Of a stretch of 33,329 nt of DNA, positions 15,637-23,600 are shown one piece after another. The position numbers were made by a program, and so were the translations under genes. A model generated the notes under the pieces. That model did no database searches. It was not told the origin of the DNA and saw nothing but the letters and a program-made list of their open reading frames with translations. This stretch comes from Peptococcaceae bacterium (GTDB taxonomy: Bacteria > Bacillota > Desulfitobacteriia > Desulfitobacteriales > Syntrophobotulaceae), in the NCBI GenBank assembly GCA_012520405.1, contig JAAYOJ010000084.1, forward strand, positions 1 through 33,329, given 5' to 3'. Numbering within the stretch: position 1 is the stretch's first letter; each line of letters starts with the position of its first letter.

Positions 15637-16560
15637 TCAGCTATTGGCCAAGACTTTTTCCGGGTAAAGAGAATTATTATTTATAGTGCCAATTCCAACG
15701 AATTCCCCTTGACAGAACACTTGGTATATATTTCCTTCCATTCTTGTCTTGTCCGCTTCCGTAAAAATATCTTTTGATATATTTTCTCTGACCAGACTAA
15801 TTCCGGTAGGAAGGCCGTTTCTAAAAGCTTGCAAGCGGGTTGAAGGGATATCTAGTTGTGGCAGAGTCAACCCCCATTCCGGGCTTAGAAGAAAGTTGGG
15901 ATTGTTTTCAGTCAAAAAACTTTCTATTTCTTCCAGGGTAAAGGCCGAGGCAAGGTCAAATTTTCCGGACTTCACTCTTAGTAAAAAAGACATATGGGCT
16001 CCACAGGCTAACGCCTGTCCAATATCGTGACATAAAGATCTTATGTAAGTCCCTTTGGAACATATTATGTCTAACATGGCTTTAGGGAAATCGCCATCTT
16101 GCCACTCAAGCAGATCTAGCTTCTCTATAATTACCTGACGGGCCTCCCTTTGAATTTCCAGCCCTTTTCTGGCATACTCATAAAGATTTTTGCCGTTTTT
16201 TTTCACCGCAGAATACATGGGAGGTATTTGCTCTATCCTGCCTGTAAATTGAGGCAAAATTCTTTGCAAATCGCTACATTTAAGGCCGGGAATTTTTCTT
16301 GTTAATTCTACACCGTAAGAGTCAAAGGTATCAGTAGTAATCCCGAAAGTAATCTCTGCTCTGTAATGTTTCTGCTGCCCTGTATAATATTCAGCCAGCC
16401 TGGTTGCTTTTCCTAAACAGATAGGCAAAACGCCGGCCGCTCCCGGATCAAGTGTACCGATATGCCCCGCCTTTTTAGCTTTTGTATTTCTCAAAATCCA
16501 TCTCACAACATCAGATGAAGTCATACCGACAGGCTTTAAGACATTAATTATTCCGTTCAA
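15637..16560 (-). CDS. truB: tRNA pseudouridine-55 synthase
   Basis: TruB makes pseudouridine 55 in the T loop of tRNAs. The catalytic Asp38 lies in GHIGTLDPGAAGVLP, followed by FGITTDTFDSYG and PPMYSAVKKNGKNLYE. The 307 residues include a C-terminal extension resembling the short PUA-like domain of the bacterial family. The start is TTG at 16560 with GGAGG 9 bases upstream; it overlaps the 3' end of nrnA by 17 bases, so translation is probably coupled. Confidence 0.96.
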   Translation of the reverse strand: MNGIINVLKPVGMTSSDVVRWILRNTKAKKAGHIGTLDPGAAGVLPICLGKATRLAEYYTGQQKHYRAEITFGITTDTFDSYGVELTRKIPGLKCSDLQRILPQFTGRIEQIPPMYSAVKKNGKNLYEYARKGLEIQREARQVIIEKLDLLEWQDGDFPKAMLDIICSKGTYIRSLCHDIGQALACGAHMSFLLRVKSGKFDLASAFTLEEIESFLTENNPNFLLSPEWGLTLPQLDIPSTRLQAFRNGLPTGISLVRENISKDIFTEADKTRMEGNIYQVFCQGEFVGIGTINNNSLYPEKVLANS

Positions 16561-17551
16561 TATTCAATGCCTCCTCCAAGGCCGTAATTACTTCTTTTAC
16601 TGCCTCCTTAAGGGGGCGGTAGATTGTGCAGCCAGAAGCCCGGACATGCCCACCTCCACCAAATCTGGAAGCTACCTGATTGACATCCAGCCAGGAATTG
16701 GAACGGAAACTGACTTTAATTTCGTTATCTTCCAATTCTTTTATAAGTACAGCAGCTTCAACCTGCTCTATACTCCGAGCATAATTTACCAATCCTTCAC
16801 TTAAATTTTCATCAGCACCTGTATCCAAAAAGTCATGCCGAGATAAGACAATAACAGCAATACTATTATTATGTAGAAGTTCCAAATTAGACAATGCCTT
16901 ACGCAGTAGTTTAATTTGCGGAAGAGTTTTACGTTCAAAGATAATATGATTGATACCGGCAAGATCAATTCCTGTCTTAACCAACTGGGCAGCAATTTTA
17001 AAACTGTCCGGCGTAGTATTGCTGTAACTAAACCTCCCGGTATCTGTGATTATGGCCGTATACAGATTAACGGCAATATCGTAAGAAATAGGCACACCCA
17101 TTTTTTCAAGGAGAGAATAAACCATCTCCCCGGTAGCTGCTGCTTTGGGATCTACCCAGTTTATGGTCCCGAACTTGCTGTTTGATACATGGTGATCAAT
17201 ATTAATAATCTGTTTATGCTTTAAAAATTCGCTGTTTATAGTACTATGTGCTCTTTCAGCTTCTGCACAATCAATAAAGATCAAAACCTCAGGTAATTCC
17301 TCAGGCCATAAATTAGAAATATTATCTACTCCCGGAAGAAATTTTAAGTTTTCCGGTATAGGACCCGCATTATAATAGTATATTTTTTTACCCAAGCTTT
17401 CTAAAGCTAACCCTAAGGCTAGCATGGATCCCAAGGAATCCCCATCCGGAGAAACATGGGAGAAAAGTGCCGCAGCTGGCACTTTCTCAAGTATTGAACT
17501 TAAATTCTTGATATGCTTACTATTTCTTTCCCTCGGCATCTTCGGGATCAC
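16544..17551 (-). CDS. nrnA: DHH phosphoesterase, oligoribonuclease / pAp phosphatase
   Basis: NrnA-type enzymes degrade short oligoribonucleotides and dephosphorylate pAp. The 335-residue protein has the DHH domain motifs: SHVSPDGDS (His32, Asp36, Asp38), IDCAEAER (Asp94), the DHH triad at 119-121 and TDTGRFSY (Asp170). The C-terminal DHHA1 domain ends in GGGGHVRASG. I take GTG at 17551 as start, because GGAG is 6 bases ahead. The ATG four codons later (17539) is a reasonable alternative. Either way it overlaps rbfA, a tight coupling common in Firmicutes. Confidence 0.94.
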   Translation of the reverse strand: MIPKMPRERNSKHIKNLSSILEKVPAAALFSHVSPDGDSLGSMLALGLALESLGKKIYYYNAGPIPENLKFLPGVDNISNLWPEELPEVLIFIDCAEAERAHSTINSEFLKHKQIINIDHHVSNSKFGTINWVDPKAAATGEMVYSLLEKMGVPISYDIAVNLYTAIITDTGRFSYSNTTPDSFKIAAQLVKTGIDLAGINHIIFERKTLPQIKLLRKALSNLELLHNNSIAVIVLSRHDFLDTGADENLSEGLVNYARSIEQVEAAVLIKELEDNEIKVSFRSNSWLDVNQVASRFGGGGHVRASGCTIYRPLKEAVKEVITALEEALNIERNN

Positions 17552-17894
17552 CTTTCGCTCCTACTTCGCGCAATAATTTTGTGATATGAGCACCATATTC
17601 AATAGATTGGTCAAACTTGAATGTTATTTCCGGTACATGACGGAGCCTCACTATTTTTCCAATTTCACTGCGCACATAACCAGAGGCTCTGGCCAAAACA
17701 TCCATGCTGCTTTTAACCTCATCCTGGTTGCCCATAATACTTACAAAAATCTTGGCGTATCTCAAATCATCCGATACTTCGACATCGGTAACCGTCACAA
17801 AACCTAATCTTGGATCCTTGATATCCTCTCTGATAATCCTGGATACCTCTTGTTTAATAGATTCTGCTAGACGGAAAGCCCTATGTTTAACCAT
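17520..17894 (-). CDS. rbfA: 30S ribosome-binding factor A
   Basis: RbfA helps late 16S rRNA and 30S maturation. The KH-like domain is recognisable from MVKHRAFRLAESIKQE, DPRLGFVTVTDVEVS, YAKIFVSIMG and RLRHVPEITFKFDQSI. I take the ATG at 17894 (124 residues) rather than the one five codons earlier, because GGAGGG is 9 bases before it and the family usually begins there. It has an acidic-basic tail of about ten residues. It lies 23 bases after infB and overlaps nrnA. Confidence 0.96.
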   Translation of the reverse strand: MVKHRAFRLAESIKQEVSRIIREDIKDPRLGFVTVTDVEVSDDLRYAKIFVSIMGNQDEVKSSMDVLARASGYVRSEIGKIVRLRHVPEITFKFDQSIEYGAHITKLLREVGAKGDPEDAEGKK

Positions 17895-17917
17895 TAGGAT
17901 TCCCTCCAATGCTTATA

Positions 17918-20794
17918 TTAGAGCTCTCTTTTTACTTCCTCCAAAATGTAGGCTTCAAAAATATCGCCTTCTTTGATGTCATGAAAGTTTTTAAGCCCTA
18001 TACCGCATTCATATCCTTCTACAACTTCTTTGACATCGTCTTTGAATCGTTTCAGGGACTCTATTTCATCCTCATAGATTACTTTACCGTCTCTAACTAT
18101 CCTAATTTTGGAAGAGCGCATTATCTTACCTTCTGTTATATAACTTCCGGCAACTGTGCCAATCTTAGGCACTTTGAATACCTGTCGAACTTCTGCCTTG
18201 CCCTGAGCAACTTCTTTAAATTCCGGATCCAGCAATCCTTCCATCGCAGCTTTAATATCATCGATAGCGTCATAAATTACTCGGTAAAGCCTGATATTGA
18301 CTCCCTGTAATTCCGCGGTTGCTTTCGTATTGGAATCATGCCGTACATTAAAACCAATGATAATCGCATTGGAGGCAGCAGCTAACATTACATCCGATTC
18401 ACTGATTGCTCCAACACCGCCATGAATAATATTAACTCTGACTTCCTGGGTAGACATTTTCTCCAGAGACTGCTTTATTGCTTCCACCGAACCCTGAACG
18501 TCTGCTTTAATAATAATATTTAATTCTTTTACTTCGCCTTCTTTAATTTTGTCGAAAAGGTCTTCCAGACTAATTATTGATTTTTGTTTTATTTCTTCAG
18601 CTTTTTTCTCATCTGCCCGAGCATCGGTTATAGTGCGGGCTAGTTTTTCATCCTCAACAACATTGAAAATTTCTCCGGCAGAAGGCACTGCCGACAGTCC
18701 TTGTACTTCAACAGGCATAGACGGCCCGGCTTTTTTTACCCTGCGTCCTTTATCATCAACCATGGCCCTAATACGCCCAAAGGATTGCCCCGCAATTAGA
18801 ATATCTCCTACTTTTAAAGTACCTTTAGCTACCAGGAGGGTCGCTACAGTACCCTTTCCTTTGTCCAGCTTGGCCTCGATTACTGTACCTGTTGCCTTTC
18901 TATTGGGGTTAGCCTTCAATTCTTTCATTTCGGCTACCAACAGAATCATTTCCAAAAGGCTGTCAATGTTTTTTCCGGTTTTAGCCGACACAGGAACGGC
19001 TATGGTATCCCCGCCCCATTCTTCTACCACCAGTCCGTATTCCGTCAATTCTTGTTTGACTCTATCGGGATTGGCCTCAGGCTTATCGACTTTATTAATA
19101 GCAACTATAATCGGTACATCTGCGGCTTTAGCATGATTGATTGCTTCTACGGTTTGAGGCATAACTCCGTCATCGGCGGCTACGACTAAAACAGCCACAT
19201 CCGTAACTTGGGCTCCGCGAGCTCTCATAGCTGTAAATGCTTCATGCCCGGGTGTATCTAAAAACGTGATTTTCTGATTTTTTACATCTATTTGATAGGC
19301 TCCGATATGCTGGGTAATTCCCCCGGCTTCAGACTGGGTAACATTGGCAGAACGAATAGCATCAAGCAAAGATGTTTTTCCATGGTCAACATGGCCCATT
19401 ACCGTTACTACCGGCGGACGAGGTTTAAGATCTTTGACGTCGTCTTCCTCTTCCTCGATAATAGCCAGTGATTTTTCAACTTTTACTTCTACGGTCACGC
19501 CCATCTCATTGGCCACGATTGTTGCCGTATCGGAATCAATTTCTTGGTTGATAGTAGCCATAACCCCAAGTTTCATGAGTTCCTTAATAACTTCGCTGGC
19601 TTTTCTGCTCATGCGCACTGCCAGTTCCTGTACAGTCATACTTTCCGGTATCACTATATGCTTAGGTGTAGTATCCTTTTTCTCTTTAGCTTGGGGCCGC
19701 TCATTTTTTCTTAGGATAGCAGTAATATCTTTTTCGGTGCCACGTTTTTTGTTATAGTGAAAATTTCTATTATCTTGAGCCTTTTTCTTGTCGGGAGCCT
19801 GACGTTTAACAGGCTGTTCGGCTACAGTGAGCTCAACCGACTTGCCCTCAATTCTAATCTTTTGGGTTTGAGGGGCTTTTCTATTATCAGATCCCGGCCT
19901 TCCGCCTGAAGTCGGTCTTTTTCTCCCTTCAGAATAGGGTCTTGGTCCCTGGTTGTGAGGCCTTCGTCCGTCTCCGGAAGGACGTTGTCCAACAGGACGA
20001 GTTTCCCCTTGAGCACTAGGAGCAAATGGCCTGTCCCCGCTCATAGGAGTCCTTGCCCCGCTCCCGTCACCAGGTCTTGGCGGCCTGCGCATCTCCCCAC
20101 GTGGTCTCTGGCCCTGTTCTGGCGGCCTTCTCATCTCTCCTGGAGGCCTTTGCCCCTGGGGTGCGACTCTTTCTCTCGGTGGCCTTTGCCCTGGCATCGG
20201 CGGTCTCTGGCCCTGTCCCGGTCTTCTTATTTCGCCAGTGGGACTTTGTCTCTGGGGCGCCTGTCTTTCTCCTGGCCTTGGGCCCTGCATGGGCGGTCTC
20301 TGGCCTCTTTGGCCCGGTACTTGGCCTGCTCTTATCTCACCGGGTTGCCTTGGGTCCAGGTTACCCTGGCCTCGCGGTCTTTTCATTTCACCAGCAGCTT
20401 TTGGTCCCTGGCTTGACGACATTCTTTTATCCCCCTGAATACTTGGTCCCGTAACTTGTGTTTGTGGCGCTTGCTGTTTTAAACCGGGATCCTGCCTAAC
20501 CTTTCCCTGGAGAGGCCTTGAAGCTTCCGCCGGTGATTTAGGGTTTTCTGGGGGGGCCTTACTTTCTTCAGATGGCCTTCTGCTGGTTTCCCCTTTACTT
20601 TTTAAATCTTTGGTGGGGAGGTCTTTCGAAGCACTCGGTTTTCCCAATATCTGTTTGATTTTATTGGCATCTTCTACTGTTATTGCACTTAGATGATTCT
20701 TAACCTCAATACCGATAACATTTAATTTTTGAATGACATCTTTACTTGATAAATTTAATTCTTTTGCTAATTCATGAACCCGAATAGTGCTCAT
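17918..20794 (-). CDS. infB: Translation initiation factor IF-2
   Basis: IF-2 is the GTPase that places initiator tRNA and joins the ribosomal subunits. At 958 residues it is long. An IF2_N domain (about 1-50) is followed by a linker to about 350, a second IF2_N-like domain (from [15 protein letters not shown]), and the GTPase core with GHVDHGKT near 465, DTPGHEAF near 516, NKVDKP near 570 and SAKTG. Domains II-IV follow. Residues 98-306 are low-complexity, rich in Arg, Pro, Gly and Gln, with repeats such as GEMRRPP and GQRPP, and are encoded by DNA visibly richer in GC than its surroundings. The ATG at 20794 follows GGGGGTG. It sits between ylxQ and rbfA. Confidence 0.97.
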   Translation of the reverse strand: MSTIRVHELAKELNLSSKDVIQKLNVIGIEVKNHLSAITVEDANKIKQILGKPSASKDLPTKDLKSKGETSRRPSEESKAPPENPKSPAEASRPLQGKVRQDPGLKQQAPQTQVTGPSIQGDKRMSSSQGPKAAGEMKRPRGQGNLDPRQPGEIRAGQVPGQRGQRPPMQGPRPGERQAPQRQSPTGEIRRPGQGQRPPMPGQRPPRERVAPQGQRPPGEMRRPPEQGQRPRGEMRRPPRPGDGSGARTPMSGDRPFAPSAQGETRPVGQRPSGDGRRPHNQGPRPYSEGRKRPTSGGRPGSDNRKAPQTQKIRIEGKSVELTVAEQPVKRQAPDKKKAQDNRNFHYNKKRGTEKDITAILRKNERPQAKEKKDTTPKHIVIPESMTVQELAVRMSRKASEVIKELMKLGVMATINQEIDSDTATIVANEMGVTVEVKVEKSLAIIEEEEDDVKDLKPRPPVVTVMGHVDHGKTSLLDAIRSANVTQSEAGGITQHIGAYQIDVKNQKITFLDTPGHEAFTAMRARGAQVTDVAVLVVAADDGVMPQTVEAINHAKAADVPIIVAINKVDKPEANPDRVKQELTEYGLVVEEWGGDTIAVPVSAKTGKNIDSLLEMILLVAEMKELKANPNRKATGTVIEAKLDKGKGTVATLLVAKGTLKVGDILIAGQSFGRIRAMVDDKGRRVKKAGPSMPVEVQGLSAVPSAGEIFNVVEDEKLARTITDARADEKKAEEIKQKSIISLEDLFDKIKEGEVKELNIIIKADVQGSVEAIKQSLEKMSTQEVRVNIIHGGVGAISESDVMLAAASNAIIIGFNVRHDSNTKATAELQGVNIRLYRVIYDAIDDIKAAMEGLLDPEFKEVAQGKAEVRQVFKVPKIGTVAGSYITEGKIMRSSKIRIVRDGKVIYEDEIESLKRFKDDVKEVVEGYECGIGLKNFHDIKEGDIFEAYILEEVKREL

Positions 20795-20845
20795 TTGGTC
20801 ACCCCCAAAAAACGAGAATTATATATAACTCTTCAACTCCTTATT

Positions 20846-21160
20846 TTAATTTGGAGACCTTGATGCGTCCCCTTTTTTAAGCATTGCATCTGCAAAACCT
20901 TTATCATCAATAAGAACTATTGATCTTGGTGACAGCCCAACTGCCAAGCCTAATTCCTGTTTAGTTCCTATCTTAAGAACAGGAATGTTTAGATCATGTG
21001 CCCAGGGAGCAAATTTAGTGTAAGCTCCGGGGGAGTCCTCGGCTATAAGCAAGAGATACCCCTTTTTCTTTTTCAATAGCGCTTCTACTTGAGATTCTCC
21101 AGTATAAACCTTACCCGCCCGTCTGGCAAGGCCCAACAAGGAAATTATTTCCGTTTTCAC
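20846..21160 (-). CDS. ylxQ: L7Ae/L30e family protein YlxQ
   Basis: A 104-residue K-turn-binding-type protein, with the family opening LLGLARRAGKVYTGESQVE and IAEDSPGAYTKFAPWA, LNIPVLKIGTKQELG. YlxQ proteins are thought to bind structured RNA, possibly rRNA; the target is not known. It starts at GTG 21160, whose last bases overlap the TGA of ylxR in the classic GTGA arrangement, showing translational coupling. It lies between ylxR and infB as in nearly all Firmicutes. Confidence 0.93.
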   Translation of the reverse strand: MKTEIISLLGLARRAGKVYTGESQVEALLKKKKGYLLLIAEDSPGAYTKFAPWAHDLNIPVLKIGTKQELGLAVGLSPRSIVLIDDKGFADAMLKKGDASRSPN

Positions 21161-21423
21161 GAAGAATTCATCCGCCTTTCCAGTTCAACAAGCATTTCAG
21201 TTGACGGTTTAAGGGCAAAGGTTTTTTCCAATTTATTGTTTTTTATTACTTTCTTTAGACATTCTAAATCAGGACAAAGATATGCACCACGCCCATTTTT
21301 TTTGGAAGTAGGATCGAATTCTAAAATTCCATCAGGGGTTTTTACAATTCTTAATAGTTCCTTTTTGGGTTTCTTTTCCTGACATCCCAGGCATATACGC
21401 ATCGGGATTTTGCGGACCTTCAT
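21157..21423 (-). CDS. ylxR: YlxR family nucleic-acid-binding protein (RnpM)
   Basis: A small basic protein of 88 residues with the family signature RICLGCQEKKPKKELLRIV and GRGAYLC, followed by a later Cys. Work in Bacillus links YlxR to RNase P (RnpM) and to transcription control; here that is by homology only. The ATG at 21423 is chosen because AAGGTG is upstream and MKVRKIPMR is the usual start. The open frame continues another 28 codons upstream without a ribosome binding site. The stop overlaps ylxQ. Confidence 0.93.
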   Translation of the reverse strand: MKVRKIPMRICLGCQEKKPKKELLRIVKTPDGILEFDPTSKKNGRGAYLCPDLECLKKVIKNNKLEKTFALKPSTEMLVELERRMNSS

Positions 21424-21538
21424 GTTTTCACCTTCATTACAAACAAGTTTCCAAAAAACAATCAATAATTGCTTACATGCCACCACTTGCCCAGATCTTC
21501 TTCCCAACTGCTATTAATTTGGGGATTTGTTTTAAATC

Positions 21539-22972
21539 TTATGGTTCATCGTCATCTTCTGGCGGGGCTTGCTCATATCCCTCATCATACTGTTCCTCAG
21601 AGTATTCTTGATATTCCTCTGGTGAATACTCGTATTGTTCACCATTCTCATCTACATACTCATCATCGTATTGCTCATTATTCTCATCTGCGTATTCTAC
21701 GTAGTCCTCTTCAGCATACGCTTCACCGTCATATTCTTCATCATCGTAAGCCTGATCGTAGCCTTCTTCTTCATAGTATTCGTCATAGCCTTCGTCATAA
21801 CCATCGTCGTAGCCTTCTTGATCATATTCCTCATAACTTTCGTCATAATCTGAATATTCCTCGTCGTAATATTCGGAGTCATAATATTCATTATATTGAT
21901 CATCAGCAGCAAAGGATTCTGTCGGAATTAAATTCTGAGCAATAGCTTGGGATTCACTCTTGATATCAATCTTCCAACCTGTAAGTTTCGCCGCCAATCT
22001 GGCATTTTGGCCCTCTTTGCCAATTGCCAGAGATAGTTGATAGTCGGGAACAACTACTAAAGTCACTCTATCTTCATGTTTGGGATAAACCCCCAAAACT
22101 TTAGCCGGGGATAAAGCATTGGAAACAAACTCCACGGGATCCTGAGACCAGTTAATAATATCCATCTTTTCCCCTTTAAGTTCGTTAACGATATTCTGTA
22201 CGCGAATTCCTTTGGGACCTACACAAGCACCGACAGGATCGACATTTTTATCCCTGGAATAAACGGCAATTTTAGATCTGGCACCGGCTTCCCGAGCTAC
22301 AGCTTTGATTTCCACAATACCATCGTGGATTTCAGGCACTTCCAATTCAAATAAGCGTTTAATAAGCCCCGGATGGGTACGAGAAAGAAGGATCTGCGGA
22401 CCTTTAGTTGTTTTTTTAACTTCAACTACAAAGGTCTTTAAACGCTCATGGGCTTGGTAAGTTTCACCTGGAATCTGTTCAGAACCGGGTAAAACAGCCT
22501 CAATTTTTCCAAGGTCAATAATCACATTGCGTTGTTCATACCTCTGGACAATACCGGTGACAATATCTCCTTCCCGGTTTATAAATTCATCATATATAAG
22601 CCCACGTTCTGCTTCGCGGATCCTCTGAACAACAACCTGTTTCGCCGTTTGGGCTGCAATTCTCCCGAATTCACTTGGAGTAACCTCAAACTCCACAATA
22701 TCCTCAATTTCATAATTAGGGTTAATTTCCTTGGCTTCTTCCAACGAAACCTGCAGACGTGGGTCTTCCACATTGTCCGTCACGGCTTTGCGAGCGTATA
22801 CTTTAATTTCACCGGTAAGTCGGTCTATATGAATTCTTACATTTTGTAAAGAAGAAAAATTCTTTTTATAGGCGGAAATCAAGGCTGCTTCTATCGTTTC
22901 GAATAGAATTTCGGCAGAAATACCCTTTTCCTTTTCCAGTTCGTGAATAGCTTCAATGAACTCCATGTTCAT
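21539..22972 (-). CDS. nusA: Transcription factor NusA with a Tyr/Asp/Glu-rich tail
   Basis: NusA binds RNA polymerase and modulates pausing, termination and antitermination. Residues 1 to about 345 are a normal Firmicute NusA: an N-terminal polymerase-binding domain, an S1 domain (GDIVTGIVQRYEQRNVIIDLG), then KH1 and KH2 (VGACVGPKGIRVQNIV, SLAIGKEGQNARLAAKLTGWKIDI). Residues 357-477 are exceptional: of 121 residues 28 are Tyr, 24 Asp and 34 Glu, with no Lys or Arg. Firmicute NusA proteins normally end near the KH domains. E. coli has a C-terminal acidic-repeat region, but not a Tyr-rich one. The ATG at 22972 has only a distant GAGGGGG ribosome binding site. It lies between rimP and ylxR. Confidence 0.97.
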   Translation of the reverse strand: MNMEFIEAIHELEKEKGISAEILFETIEAALISAYKKNFSSLQNVRIHIDRLTGEIKVYARKAVTDNVEDPRLQVSLEEAKEINPNYEIEDIVEFEVTPSEFGRIAAQTAKQVVVQRIREAERGLIYDEFINREGDIVTGIVQRYEQRNVIIDLGKIEAVLPGSEQIPGETYQAHERLKTFVVEVKKTTKGPQILLSRTHPGLIKRLFELEVPEIHDGIVEIKAVAREAGARSKIAVYSRDKNVDPVGACVGPKGIRVQNIVNELKGEKMDIINWSQDPVEFVSNALSPAKVLGVYPKHEDRVTLVVVPDYQLSLAIGKEGQNARLAAKLTGWKIDIKSESQAIAQNLIPTESFAADDQYNEYYDSEYYDEEYSDYDESYEEYDQEGYDDGYDEGYDEYYEEEGYDQAYDDEEYDGEAYAEEDYVEYADENNEQYDDEYVDENGEQYEYSPEEYQEYSEEQYDEGYEQAPPEDDDEP

Positions 22973-22995
22973 TTTCTCGTAATCCCCCTCGCTTA

Positions 22996-23454
22996 TTAAA
23001 ATTCAAAAGTTATATGAGCTCTATCTACGAGGTCAAATGGAATAAGTATCTCTTGGTCCTCATATTCCAAAATGACGTTATCGTTTTCCAGACCTTTGAG
23101 ATAGCCGGTAAAACAGGAATAACCTTGAAAGGGTTCGGTTGTGTAAACGCTAACCATTTCCCCTTTATACTTTTCATAATCCTCTCTATTGCGCAGCGGA
23201 CGTTCTATACCAGGGGACGAAACCTCAAGCATATAGGCCTGAGGAATTGGATTATCACGGTCAAGTATTTCACCAATTTTTTGACTTGCCTCCGCACAAT
23301 CGTCAATATCCACTCCGCCATCTTTATCAATAAAGAACCTTAAATACCAGTGAGCACCTTCCTTAACATATTCTGCATCTATCAGTTCCAGACCAAGCTC
23401 TGAAACTTTGGGCTCAACCAATTGCCTGACTTTTTTAAGAACAGACTTATTCAT
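22996..23454 (-). CDS. rimP: Ribosome maturation factor RimP
   Basis: RimP assists 30S assembly around S19 and S12. The 152-residue protein shows the two-domain family pattern: LELIDAEYVKEGAHWYLRFFIDKDGGVDIDDCAEASQ in separate conserved pieces, then LEVSSPGIERPL. The C-terminal SH3-like domain contains FTGYLKGLENDNVILEY. The ATG at 23454 follows GAGGGG by about 8 bases. It is the first gene of the nusA-infB operon, with a promoter and a hairpin leader in the 146-base gap after polC. Confidence 0.96.
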   Translation of the reverse strand: MNKSVLKKVRQLVEPKVSELGLELIDAEYVKEGAHWYLRFFIDKDGGVDIDDCAEASQKIGEILDRDNPIPQAYMLEVSSPGIERPLRNREDYEKYKGEMVSVYTTEPFQGYSCFTGYLKGLENDNVILEYEDQEILIPFDLVDRAHITFEF

Positions 23455-23505
23455 TTGTTTACCCCTCTGATATGTATTTTAACTTAGTAGCTCTTACAAA
23501 TTAAA

Positions 23506-23523
23506 GAGTGGGTAACCCCACTC
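23506..23523 (-). promoter_or_regulatory. Leader hairpin upstream of rimP-nusA (terminator or attenuator)
   Basis: A 7-bp GC-rich stem GAGTGGG/CCCACTC with the loop GTTA, followed on the minus strand by UUUAAUUU. It lies 51 bases before rimP and 77 bases after the polC stop. It can end the polC transcript. Being downstream of the predicted rimP promoter, it could also attenuate the nusA operon, which NusA itself might control. Which of these applies is not decidable here. Confidence 0.65.
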
Positions 23524-23559
23524 CCAAAAGAAGTTTTGCTCCAAATAAATTCCTCTTCC

Positions 23560-23588
23560 AATATATCATAAACTTATCCGCTCTGCAA
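23560..23588 (-). promoter_or_regulatory. Candidate promoter of the rimP-nusA-infB operon
   Basis: On the minus strand TTGCAG (23583-23588) and TATATT (23560-23565) are 17 bases apart; the -10 is one mismatch from consensus and the -35 is weak. The predicted start near 23553 puts the GAGTGGG hairpin inside a leader of about 100 bases. Confidence 0.5.
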
Positions 23589-23600
23589 TATTCATCTGAA

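Noticed and set aside
19955..20454. Three overlapping plus-strand open frames, rich in Trp, Pro, Arg and Leu.
   Set aside because: They lie opposite the GC-rich IF-2 linker, whose codon bias removes stop codons on the other strand. No independent coding evidence.
21469..21945. Plus-strand open frames opposite the nusA tail, one His-rich and one extremely hydrophobic (21635-21853).
   Set aside because: They are antisense shadows of the repetitive Tyr/Asp/Glu codons. There is no ribosome binding site or promoter, and the minus-strand frame is the continuation of a clear NusA.
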